From Candidatus Omnitrophota bacterium (GTDB lineage: Bacteria > Omnitrophota > Gorgyraeia > Zapsychrales > Zapsychraceae), in assembly GCA_030634235.1 (NCBI GenBank), contig DAOWBD010000066.1:1-6074 (forward strand): DNA of 6,074 nucleotides. The letters are read 5' to 3'. Of the stretch, positions 1-5,770 are shown in pieces. Position 1 is the stretch's first letter, and every line of letters begins with the position of its first letter. Under the pieces are notes generated by a model. It was not told the DNA's origin. It did no database searches and was given only the letters and a program-made list of their open reading frames with translations. A program made the translations under genes and the position numbers.

Positions 1-1005
1 AGCGCGATTGATTTTCTTAATGCTATTAAGAATGCCGGGATCGAAGAGCAGGACGCGGAATCGCCTTGTTTTGAGATCAAGGAACCATTGGGTGTCGAGA
101 TGAACGGATGTTCGATCTTTATGGTTCCCGATAAAGAACTGAGGATTTCTTACACACTCGATTATGACCACCCTGTTTTAAAGTCGCAGTTTTTTAGTTC
201 TGTTGTTAACGAATCAACATATGAAGATTTGATCGCGCCTTGCCGGACCTTCTGCCTTGAAAGTGAAGCGGAGGAATTACGCGCCCGCGGATTAGGGAAG
301 GGCGCAAATTACCAGAATACACTTGTCGTCGGGAAAGACGGGGTCAAGGAGAACGAAGTTCGTTTTGCGAATGAATTCACCCGGCATAAAGTTCTTGATT
401 TTATCGGCGACTTGTATTTGTTGGGGATGGCGATCCGTGGGCATGTCTTTGCGGTTAAAAGCGGACACACGCTCAATATTGAATTGCTGAAAAAGATCTT
501 AAAGCAAAAAGAAAAATATGAAAAGAAAACTACTATTTCCGTTCCTGTGATCGATGGAAAAAAAGAGATTGATATTAACGGTATTATGAATGTTCTTCCG
601 CATCGCTATCCTTTTCTTTTGGTGGATCGGGTGATCGAGATTGAGAAAGGGAAGAAAGCTGTCGGGATTAAAAACGTCACGATCAATGAGAACTTTTTTC
701 AAGGACACTTTCCGGCGAGACCGGTCATGCCGGGAGTTCTGATGATCGAGGCGATGGCGCAAGTCGCCGGGGTCGTTATTTTAACGAATGAGCTTCATCG
801 TGGTAAAGTAGCATTCTTTATGGCGGTCGACAATGTGAAGTTCCGGAAGGTGGTCAGCCCGGGGGACCAGTTGATCATGGAGGTTGAAGTGGTTCGGGAT
901 AAGAGCCGGACGGCTTACGTTCGGGGGAAATCGAAGGTCGATGGCAAAATCGTTGCTGAAGCCGATATGACTTTTTCTTTTACAGATGCCGCTTATCTTG
1001 CATAA
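1..1005 (+). CDS. lpxC/fabZ: Bifunctional LpxC-FabZ: UDP-3-O-acyl-GlcNAc deacetylase fused to 3-hydroxyacyl-ACP dehydratase (5' partial)
   Basis: The frame is open from base 1, so the start lies upstream; the TTG at 88 is an internal Leu codon. Codons 1 to about 170 are the C-terminal two thirds of LpxC, the zinc deacetylase that commits UDP-GlcNAc to lipid A. Visible motifs are GLGKGAN, the zinc ligands in RHKVLDFIGD (His at 385-387, Asp at 397-399, matching E. coli H238 and D242) and the catalytic His of KSGH (466-468, matching H265). The N-terminal part with the E78/H79 equivalents is outside the window. A Lys-rich linker (about 490-560) leads into a complete FabZ hot-dog domain: PHRYPFLLVDRV, then GHFPARPVMPGV with the catalytic His at 706-708, then IEAMAQ with the catalytic Glu at 748-750 (E. 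coli H54 and E68). FabZ dehydrates 3-hydroxyacyl-ACP in cytosolic fatty acid elongation. No stop or frameshift separates the domains. Such fusions are known in Bacteroidota and some other diderms. The identification is secure. Confidence 0.96.
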   Translation, partial: SAIDFLNAIKNAGIEEQDAESPCFEIKEPLGVEMNGCSIFMVPDKELRISYTLDYDHPVLKSQFFSSVVNESTYEDLIAPCRTFCLESEAEELRARGLGKGANYQNTLVVGKDGVKENEVRFANEFTRHKVLDFIGDLYLLGMAIRGHVFAVKSGHTLNIELLKKILKQKEKYEKKTTISVPVIDGKKEIDINGIMNVLPHRYPFLLVDRVIEIEKGKKAVGIKNVTINENFFQGHFPARPVMPGVLMIEAMAQVAGVVILTNELHRGKVAFFMAVDNVKFRKVVSPGDQLIMEVEVVRDKSRTAYVRGKSKVDGKIVAEADMTFSFTDAAYLA

Positions 1006-1029
1006 TGTTCCAGGTTTTCCTGTATGCTA

Positions 1030-1058
1030 TTGACTCTCCCGGAACTATGAGGTAACAT
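1030..1058 (+). promoter_or_regulatory. Candidate sigma70-type promoter upstream of lpxA
   Basis: TTGACT at 1030-1035 (5 of 6 matches to the -35 consensus) and TAACAT at 1053-1058 (4 of 6 matches to the -10) are separated by exactly 17 bp. Transcription would begin near 1065, giving a leader of about 44 nt before lpxA. The site lies in the only gap between lpxC/fabZ and lpxA, and no terminator is visible between those genes, so it would be an internal promoter supplementing read-through. The call rests on sequence match alone. Confidence 0.4.
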
Positions 1059-1070
1059 AAAAAGGATGGA

Positions 1071-1098
1071 TTGTAGGATTTTTGTAACATGTTATAAA
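1071..1098 (+). promoter_or_regulatory. Candidate second lpxA promoter with overlapping palindrome
   Basis: TATAAA at 1093-1098 is a 5 of 6 match to a -10 box. A poor -35 (TTGTAG, 1071-1076) lies 16 bp upstream. A start about 7 nt after the -10 would fall near 1105, leaving only a few nucleotides before the lpxA ATG at 1109. That would give an almost leaderless mRNA, which fits the lack of any purine-rich ribosome binding site there. The perfect palindrome TAACATGTTA (1085-1094) overlaps the -10 and could be a repressor site. All of this is inferred from sequence, and chance is a real alternative in AT-rich DNA. Confidence 0.22.
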
Positions 1099-1108
1099 TA
1101 TTGGTATT

Positions 1109-1894
1109 ATGGAAAATGTAAGCATACATAAAACAGCTATTATTCATCCCGGTGCAAAGTTGTCTTCGGGCGTGAGTGTCGGACCTTATTCGGTCATTGA
1201 GGGGAATGTTTCTTTGGGCGATAATGTGCGTATCGGTAGCCACTGTGTCATTACAGGGCAGACGACGATCGGTCGTAATTGCAAGATATATACCGGGGCT
1301 GTCATTGGCAGCGCACCGCAGGATAAAAAACATTTGGCGGATGATAATGTCTTCCTGAACATTGGGGAGAACAATGTTATTCGGGAATACGTGACGATTA
1401 ATCCCGGAACCGTCGAAGGCGGCAGCAAGACCGTCGTCGGAAACGATAATCTTATTATGGCTTATGCCCATATTGCCCATGATTGTGTCATTGGCAATAA
1501 ATGTGTTATGGCCAATGCCGCGACGCTGGGCGGGCATGTGACGCTGGAAGATAATGCGATGGTCGGGGGATTAACTGCTGTCCATCAATTTGTTCGCCTG
1601 GGACGCTTGGCGATTATTGGCGGGTGTTCGAAAGTCGTTCAGGATGTTCCACCGTTCTCGACGTGCGACGGCCATCCGGCAAAGGTGATCACCACGAATG
1701 CGATCGGTTTGCGCCGTGCCCAAATTCCCGAAGGATCGATCATGCGGTTGAAGAAAGCATTTAAGTTGTTATTCCATTCCGGCCTTTCCAAAACGACCGC
1801 TTTAGAGAGGATCGCCAGCGAGATTGAACCTTGTTCGGAAGTAGAGCACTTAACGTTTTTCGCGAAGACGTCCGAACGGGGAATGTGCAGTTAA
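1109..1894 (+). CDS. lpxA: Acyl-[ACP]--UDP-N-acetylglucosamine O-acyltransferase LpxA
   Basis: LpxA transfers a 3-hydroxyacyl chain from ACP to the 3-OH of UDP-GlcNAc, the first and reversible step of lipid A synthesis in the cytosol. It is a homotrimer of left-handed beta-helices. The 261-residue product matches the usual length (E. coli 262). Residues 1-190 show hexapeptide repeats (IHPGAKLSSGVSVGPYSVIEG, and so on). The diagnostic AHIAHDC carries His121 and the catalytic-base His124 (E. coli H125). GGHV (His143) and TAVHQF (His159) match E. coli H144 and H160. VVQDVPPF is followed by the helical C-terminal domain (about 195-261), which ends in a normal FFAKTSERG. The N-terminus MENVSIHKTAIIHPGA supports the ATG at 1109, although no Shine-Dalgarno sequence precedes it. 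The gene lies 103 bp after lpxC/fabZ, which supplies the next enzyme of the pathway and shares its acyl-ACP substrate pool. An intrinsic terminator follows 10 bp after the stop. Confidence 0.97.
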   Translation: MENVSIHKTAIIHPGAKLSSGVSVGPYSVIEGNVSLGDNVRIGSHCVITGQTTIGRNCKIYTGAVIGSAPQDKKHLADDNVFLNIGENNVIREYVTINPGTVEGGSKTVVGNDNLIMAYAHIAHDCVIGNKCVMANAATLGGHVTLEDNAMVGGLTAVHQFVRLGRLAIIGGCSKVVQDVPPFSTCDGHPAKVITTNAIGLRRAQIPEGSIMRLKKAFKLLFHSGLSKTTALERIASEIEPCSEVEHLTFFAKTSERGMCS

Positions 1895-1904
1895 TCAAGG
1901 ATGA

Positions 1905-1953
1905 GTCACATGTCACAGAAGAAAAATAACTTGTGACCTGTGGCGTTTTTTTT
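1905..1953 (+). terminator. Intrinsic (Rho-independent) terminator after lpxA
   Basis: The arms GTCACATGTCACA (1905-1917) and TGTGACCTGTGGC (1932-1944) form a 13-position stem with one G-T wobble and one mismatch. The loop is A-rich and about 14 nt. One base after the stem there is a run of eight T (1946-1953). This is a classic intrinsic terminator on the + strand. It ends only 11 nt before the lpxI Shine-Dalgarno, so it separates lpxA from lpxI unless read-through is substantial. Confidence 0.87.
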
Positions 1954-1964
1954 CGCTTATTTTC

Positions 1965-1970
1965 GGGAGG
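1965..1970 (+). promoter_or_regulatory. Shine-Dalgarno of lpxI
   Basis: GGGAGG lies 9 nt before the ATG at 1980. It is the best ribosome binding site in the window and fixes the lpxI start. It contrasts with lpxA and lolC, which have no recognisable one. Confidence 0.8.
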
Positions 1971-1979
1971 TCTTCAAAG

Positions 1980-2789
1980 ATGCCCACAAAATCCCTAGGA
2001 CTCATCGCCGGTAACGGCAAATTTCCGCTTTTGTTTGCCCGGAAAGCCAGGAGCCAGGATTACAGAGTTGTCGCGGCCGGTATCAAAGGAGACACGTCGT
2101 TTTTCCTTAAGTTTCTCGTCGACCAATTGTGTTGGTTCAAGGTCGGTGAGCTAAAAAAACTTTTTACGTTCTTCAAAGAATCCGGCGTCAAGCAGGTCAT
2201 GATGGCCGGGCAGGTCAACCCGGGTAATCTTTTTGAACAGGATATCGCCTTTGACGACGAGTTCCGCAGCCTTTTCGAGGCGCTTAAGGATCGCAAGGCG
2301 GATACGATCTTCGCAGCCGTCGCGAAACGTTTGAACGATCAAGGCCTGGAGCTTGTGGATTCAACGTTTTTGCTTAAAGAATATCTTGCCCCGAAAGGAA
2401 CGATCACCCGACGAGGCCCCACGTTAAATGAATTGGATGACATTGCTTTTGGAACGACGATCGCCAAAGAAATGGGGGGCATTGATGTCGGGCAGACGGT
2501 TGTCGTCAAGGATAAGGCCATCGTGGCTATTGAAGCGATGGAGGGGACCGACCGGACGATCTTGCGGGGTGGGGCGATAGCCCAGAGCGGGGCTGTCATT
2601 GTTAAAATGAGCAAGCCCAACCAGGATGTCCGTTTTGATGTTCCGGTGATCGGCTCACGTACCATCAGGGCCATGATGAGGTCTAAGGCAAAATGTCTTG
2701 GGATCGAGGCAGGAAAGACCCTCATTATCGACCAGGATACATGTGTCAAACTTGCCAATATGGCCGGTATTTGTATTGTTGGCGCCTAG
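1980..2789 (+). CDS. lpxI: UDP-2,3-diacylglucosamine pyrophosphatase LpxI (DUF1009 family)
   Basis: LpxI hydrolyses UDP-2,3-diacylglucosamine to lipid X and UMP, the fourth step of lipid A synthesis. It does the job of the unrelated LpxH, by attack on the beta rather than the alpha phosphorus. The 269-residue product is close to the length of characterised Caulobacter LpxI (about 280). Family hallmarks are GLIAGNGKFP at residues 7-15, VMMAGQV at 73-79, DTIFAAVAKRL plus LELVDST in the first domain, and EAMEGTD (185-191) and KPNQDVRFDVPVIG (212-225) in the C-terminal domain. Asp220 in RFDVP is probably the equivalent of the catalytically important Caulobacter Asp225; that match is by eye from memory. 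The start is supported by GGGAGG 9 nt upstream. The TAG stop lies inside the left end of the inverted-repeat element at 2786-2884. The gene follows the lpxA terminator with no clear promoter of its own. lpxB, a frequent downstream neighbour, is absent here. Confidence 0.95.
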   Translation: MPTKSLGLIAGNGKFPLLFARKARSQDYRVVAAGIKGDTSFFLKFLVDQLCWFKVGELKKLFTFFKESGVKQVMMAGQVNPGNLFEQDIAFDDEFRSLFEALKDRKADTIFAAVAKRLNDQGLELVDSTFLLKEYLAPKGTITRRGPTLNELDDIAFGTTIAKEMGGIDVGQTVVVKDKAIVAIEAMEGTDRTILRGGAIAQSGAVIVKMSKPNQDVRFDVPVIGSRTIRAMMRSKAKCLGIEAGKTLIIDQDTCVKLANMAGICIVGA

Positions 2790-2884
2790 TGCTTAGTCAC
2801 AGATAAAACTTCGGGTTAAAGAAGTCAGAATTTCTACCTGTTTCTACGAATTTACCCGAAAATTAACGCGTGACTAAGCACTAG
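2786..2884. repeat. Long terminal inverted repeat element (MITE-like) abutting lpxI
   Basis: The 99-bp segment is bounded by perfect 15-bp inverted repeats, CTAGTGCTTAGTCAC (2786-2800) and its reverse complement (2870-2884). The symmetry continues ungapped for 16 more positions on each side with 10 matches, including TTCGGGT (2810-2816) opposite ACCCGAA (2854-2860), so the arms match at about 25 of 31 positions. The core holds a tandem TTTCTAC repeat (2831-2837, 2841-2847) and no ORF. CTAG at both ends could be a 4-bp target duplication around a 91-bp element, or TA could be the duplication, as for IS630-related MITEs. Removing one copy gives an intact lpxI end with the same TAG stop. Alternatively it is a chromosomal 3'-end hairpin: a run of six T at 2895-2900 follows, but 10 nt from the stem, so it is not a standard intrinsic terminator. 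The repeat is certain; its origin is inferred. Confidence 0.8.
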
Positions 2885-2978
2885 ATCTGCCGTATTTTTT
2901 CTTCAAATTTCTATTATTTTTCCACAAAAACAGATTCTTTAAGGCTATTTCTCGGCGAAGCAGATGACTGTCTTTTGA

Positions 2979-3007
2979 TTGACACCTAGGGGCTTTTTTT
3001 ATATAAT
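2979..3007 (+). promoter_or_regulatory. Perfect-consensus sigma70 promoter of lysS
   Basis: TTGACA (2979-2984) and TATAAT (3002-3007) match both consensus hexamers at every position with the optimal 17-bp spacing. The predicted start is near 3014, giving a leader of about 40 nt to the lysS ATG at 3054. It lies just upstream of lysS and after the lpxI 3' repeat, so it most likely drives lysS and perhaps lolCD by read-through. Confidence 0.87.
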
Positions 3008-3034
3008 CTATTTAACAATATTAATATAAATATT

Positions 3035-3041
3035 AAAAGGG
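3035..3041 (+). promoter_or_regulatory. Shine-Dalgarno deciding the lysS start
   Basis: AAAAGGG directly abuts the ATG at 3042, which is too close for that codon to be used efficiently, and lies 12 nt before the in-frame ATG at 3054, a workable if long spacing. It therefore favours 3054. Confidence 0.55.
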
Positions 3042-3053
3042 ATGTGTATTTTT

Positions 3054-4517
3054 ATGGAAGTTGATGAAATTAGACAAGTTAGGTTAGACAAACTCAATAA
3101 GCTCAAGGATCACGGCATTTCTCCTTATGGTATGAGGTTTGACCGGACCAGTTCTATTTCTGATGTTCTGGAAAACTTTGAAGAGGAAAAAGAAGTGACT
3201 ATCGCGGGGCGCCTTATGGCTAACCGCAGTCACGGGAAGGTCATGTTTGCCGATCTAGAGGACCAAAGCGGCAAGATCCAGCTTTTTATCAAGGTCCAAC
3301 AGATCGTAATCAATGGGTTTGAAGTCGTTAAGGCCTTGGACATCGGCGATATTATCGGGATCAAGGGTGTATTGTTCATTACCAAGACGGGGCAGCAAAG
3401 TGTCCGTGTTGCCGAGATAACATTTCTTTCCAAATCGCTTTTATCTTTGCCGGAGAAATGGCACGGCTTAAAAGATGTCGAGATTCGTTATCGGCAGCGG
3501 TATGTCGATCTTATCGCCAATAAAGACGTCAGAGAGATTTTTATTAAGCGTAGCAAGATCGTTACGCGCATACGCGCCTTCCTCGACAAATTAGGATTTT
3601 TGGAAGTTGAGACGCCCATGCTTCAGCCGATGGCCGGCGGCGCGCGCGGCCGTCCGTTTAAAAGCCAGCACAATGCCTATGGTATGGATGTTTTTTTAAG
3701 GATCGCGCCGGAGCTGTATTTAAAACGGCTGCTCGTCGGCGGGCTCGAGCGCGTCTACGAGATCAATCGCAATTTCCGCAACGAGGGCGTTTCCACCCGT
3801 CATAATCCTGAGTTCACGATGCTCGAGGTCTATCAGGCTTACGGGGATTATGGGGATATGATGAAGCTGACTGAAGATCTTGTTAGCAGTTTAGCGAAGG
3901 AAGTTACCGGATCCTACAAGGTTAACTACCAGGGTAAGGAGATCGATTTTACGACGCCGTGGGAAAGACGGTCATTTGCAAAAGTCGTCAAAGAGAAGTT
4001 CGATATCAATCCGGAAGATGATGCCAAGACAATGCTCGATAAGGTCAAGGTGCATAAAGGTCAGAAGATCAAGGTTGATACACTCACGCGTTCGGCTGTC
4101 ATGAATATCGTTGAGGATATGCTCGAGGAAGAGGAGATCGTTAACCCCGTGTTCTTCACGGACTATTTTACGTTCCTTTGTCCGCTAGCGAAAACCTCGC
4201 CGGAGAATAAGGCGATCTCCCAGCGCTTTGAGGTATTCATATCCGGAATGGAAGTCGGCAACGCTTATTCGGAGCTTAACGACGCGCAAGAGCAGAGAGA
4301 GCGCCTGCGCGAAGACCTGGATGATGATGTTGAAACAGGCAACCGGTGTGTCGACGAAGATTTCTTGAATGCCATGGAATACGGAATGCCGCCAGCGGGC
4401 GGTCTAGGGATCGGCATCGACCGGCTTGTTATGCTCTTGACCGACGCGCCGTCGATCCGGGACGTGATCTTGTTCCCGTTAATGAAACCGCTAGAAAAAC
4501 AGGGAATAGGGTTATAG
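3054..4517 (+). CDS. lysS: Lysyl-tRNA synthetase, class II
   Basis: LysRS charges tRNA-Lys with lysine using ATP in the cytosol. The 487-residue product is near the usual bacterial size (about 490-505). An N-terminal helix (MEVDEIRQVRLDKLNKL) is followed by an OB-fold anticodon-binding domain (about 48-125, VTIAGRLMANRSHGKVMFADLED) and the class II core. Motif 1 is around 180-197 (GFLEVETPMLQPMAGGA), then RIAPELYLKRLLVGG. Motif 2 is YEINRNFRNEG with RHNPEFTMLE (235-258). FISGMEVGNAYSELND (395-410) follows, and motif 3 is GLGIGIDRLVMLLTD (450-464). I chose the ATG at 3054 over the in-frame ATG at 3042 because the ribosome binding site abuts 3042 and because MEVDEIRQVRL matches typical LysRS N-termini. 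The gene has its own consensus promoter and 54 bp separate it from the lolC permease gene. Nothing suggests truncation or a PoxA/EpmA-type paralogue, since the anticodon-binding domain is present. Confidence 0.97.
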   Translation: MEVDEIRQVRLDKLNKLKDHGISPYGMRFDRTSSISDVLENFEEEKEVTIAGRLMANRSHGKVMFADLEDQSGKIQLFIKVQQIVINGFEVVKALDIGDIIGIKGVLFITKTGQQSVRVAEITFLSKSLLSLPEKWHGLKDVEIRYRQRYVDLIANKDVREIFIKRSKIVTRIRAFLDKLGFLEVETPMLQPMAGGARGRPFKSQHNAYGMDVFLRIAPELYLKRLLVGGLERVYEINRNFRNEGVSTRHNPEFTMLEVYQAYGDYGDMMKLTEDLVSSLAKEVTGSYKVNYQGKEIDFTTPWERRSFAKVVKEKFDINPEDDAKTMLDKVKVHKGQKIKVDTLTRSAVMNIVEDMLEEEEIVNPVFFTDYFTFLCPLAKTSPENKAISQRFEVFISGMEVGNAYSELNDAQEQRERLREDLDDDVETGNRCVDEDFLNAMEYGMPPAGGLGIGIDRLVMLLTDAPSIRDVILFPLMKPLEKQGIGL

Positions 4518-4519
4518 GA

Positions 4520-4525
4520 TATAAT
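4520..4525 (+). promoter_or_regulatory. Possible -10 box for lolCD in the lysS-lolC gap
   Basis: TATAAT lies 2 bp after the lysS stop and would give a start about 40 nt before lolC. No convincing -35 is seen around 4497-4502 and no extended TG precedes it. A weak AT-only hairpin (4522-4541) overlaps it and has no following T run, so lysS has no visible terminator. lolCD may simply be co-transcribed with lysS. Confidence 0.2.
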
Positions 4526-4571
4526 CTTAATTTTTAGATTACCTGAGCTTTATCTGCTAAACGCTAAATTT

Positions 4572-5768
4572 ATGAATTACGAAAACTGGATCAGTTACCG
4601 TTATTTGACAGCAAGCAAGGGGAGGTTTCTTTCCTTTCTCAATTTGATCTCGGTTGCCGGTGTGGCGATCGGAGTGATGGCCTTGATCGTTGTGACCGGG
4701 GTCATGACCGGGTTCGGCAACAACCTGCGAGAGAAGATCATCGGGACGACGCCGCATGTGATGATCGAGAAAGAGACCGGCATTAGCAACTTTGATCAGC
4801 TTCGCCAACGGGTCAATGCCATTGAAGGGATCGTGGATTCATCGGCCTATATTCAAGGGAATGTTTTCCTTGAAAGTGCCGACGGCCAGGCGACGGGAGT
4901 CTTCATGCGGGGGATCTTTCCTGAAACGGAAGCCCGGGTGACCGAGGTCGATCGGTATTTGATTAAAGGCAAATTGAAGGATCTTACGGGTGACGGGGTT
5001 TTTATCGGAAGCAAGTTGGCCCGCTACTTTGGATACCATCCCGGCAGTATCATTACGGTGATCTCTCCGGGGTCGGGTGTTTCCGGTCAGGGCTGGCGGT
5101 ATCAATTAAAGGTTGCCGGGATTTTCAGGACGGGGATGGAAGATTATGATATGAACCTCGTCATCGTGCATCTTTCTCAAGCGCAGGCGATTTTTGGTTT
5201 AAAGGAGAACATCGCGACCGGACTTGGCGTCAAACTTAAAGATCCGTACAAAGCCGGAAAGATGAGAGATTCTATTTACGGAGTGATCGGACGCGGATTT
5301 TTAGTAAAGACATGGATCGATATTAACCGTGATCTTTTCGAAGCTCTGTTCCTTGAAAAATGGGGATTGTTTATTATCTTGTCGTTAATGGTTCTGGTGG
5401 CTTCGTTTAATATTATTAGTACACTGATCGTGACGGTGACGAGCAAGATCCATGATATCGGCATTTTACAGTCGATCGGCGTGCCGAAGCGAGCGATCAG
5501 AAGGATATTTGTCAAACAGGGGCTTTTTATCGGCACGTTGGGAACGTTCTGGGGATTGGCCAGCGGCGTCGGGCTAAGTTATATTCTTAAGACATACATC
5601 AAGGTCCCTCAGGAAATTTATTCCACTGATCATGTTCCGGTTGACCTGCAGCCTGTAGATATTTCGATCATTGTTGGATCGGCGTTAGTGATCAGTTATC
5701 TGGCGACGATCTATCCGGCGGCAAAAGCGGCAAACCTTCAGCCGGTAGAGGCCCTGCGGTATGAATAG
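4572..5768 (+). CDS. lolC: LolC/LolE-family lipoprotein-releasing ABC transporter permease
   Basis: Lol permeases form the membrane part of the LolCDE (or LolF-LolD) complex, which extracts outer-membrane lipoproteins from the inner membrane and hands them to LolA. The 398-residue product matches the family (about 400). It has the type VII (MacB/FtsX-like) layout: a short cytosolic N-terminus (MNYENWISYRYLTA), TM1 about 22-46, a large periplasmic domain about 50-262, TM2 about 265-289, the coupling segment KIHDIGILQSIGVPKRAI (292-309), TM3 about 317-339 and TM4 about 364-384. It ends with the family signature YPAAKAANLQPVEALRYE. The ATG at 4572 fits the conserved N-terminus, although no Shine-Dalgarno precedes it. 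lolD starts 2 nt after the stop. Only one permease is visible, so it may act as a homodimer (LolF type) or pair with a LolE encoded elsewhere. The periplasmic loop at 166-183 is shorter than the E. coli LolC hook and lacks its prolines. The LolC versus LolE label is not certain. Confidence 0.9.
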   Translation: MNYENWISYRYLTASKGRFLSFLNLISVAGVAIGVMALIVVTGVMTGFGNNLREKIIGTTPHVMIEKETGISNFDQLRQRVNAIEGIVDSSAYIQGNVFLESADGQATGVFMRGIFPETEARVTEVDRYLIKGKLKDLTGDGVFIGSKLARYFGYHPGSIITVISPGSGVSGQGWRYQLKVAGIFRTGMEDYDMNLVIVHLSQAQAIFGLKENIATGLGVKLKDPYKAGKMRDSIYGVIGRGFLVKTWIDINRDLFEALFLEKWGLFIILSLMVLVASFNIISTLIVTVTSKIHDIGILQSIGVPKRAIRRIFVKQGLFIGTLGTFWGLASGVGLSYILKTYIKVPQEIYSTDHVPVDLQPVDISIIVGSALVISYLATIYPAAKAANLQPVEALRYE

Positions 5769-5770
5769 AA

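Noticed and set aside
88..90. TTG at 88 as the start of a separate short LpxC-FabZ protein
   Set aside because: The frame upstream is open and encodes conserved LpxC sequence (AIKNAGIEEQ), so this is an internal Leu codon.
499..762. Minus-strand ORF opposite the LpxC-FabZ linker and FabZ start
   Set aside because: It contains poly-Phe/Leu runs from reading the Lys-rich linker backwards and no family signature.
980..1537. Minus-strand ORF of 185 codons opposite the lpxA 5' half
   Set aside because: It lies almost wholly antisense to a secure lpxA coding frame, has no recognisable domain and no visible start signals. It is a frame shadow.
2339..2758. Minus-strand ORF of 139 codons opposite lpxI
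   Set aside because: It is wholly within the secure lpxI gene, shows no known motifs and has composition expected of a reverse-frame shadow.
1905..2803. The 8-mer GTCACAGA shared by the lpxA terminator (from 1912) and the palindromic element (from 2796), hinting that both are copies of one repeat
   Set aside because: The similarity stops after the short word plus loose AT-rich matching, and the outer arms differ. It is not enough to call them related.
2885..2965. Inverted pair ATCTGC (2885-2890) and GCAGAT (2960-2965) plus T runs, as a terminator or second repeat
   Set aside because: A 6-bp pair 69 bp apart in AT-rich DNA is expected by chance, and no T run follows the second arm.
4522..4541. 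Hairpin TAATCT/AGATTA after lysS as a terminator
   Set aside because: The stem is six pairs, almost all A-T, with no T run after it, so it should not terminate transcription.
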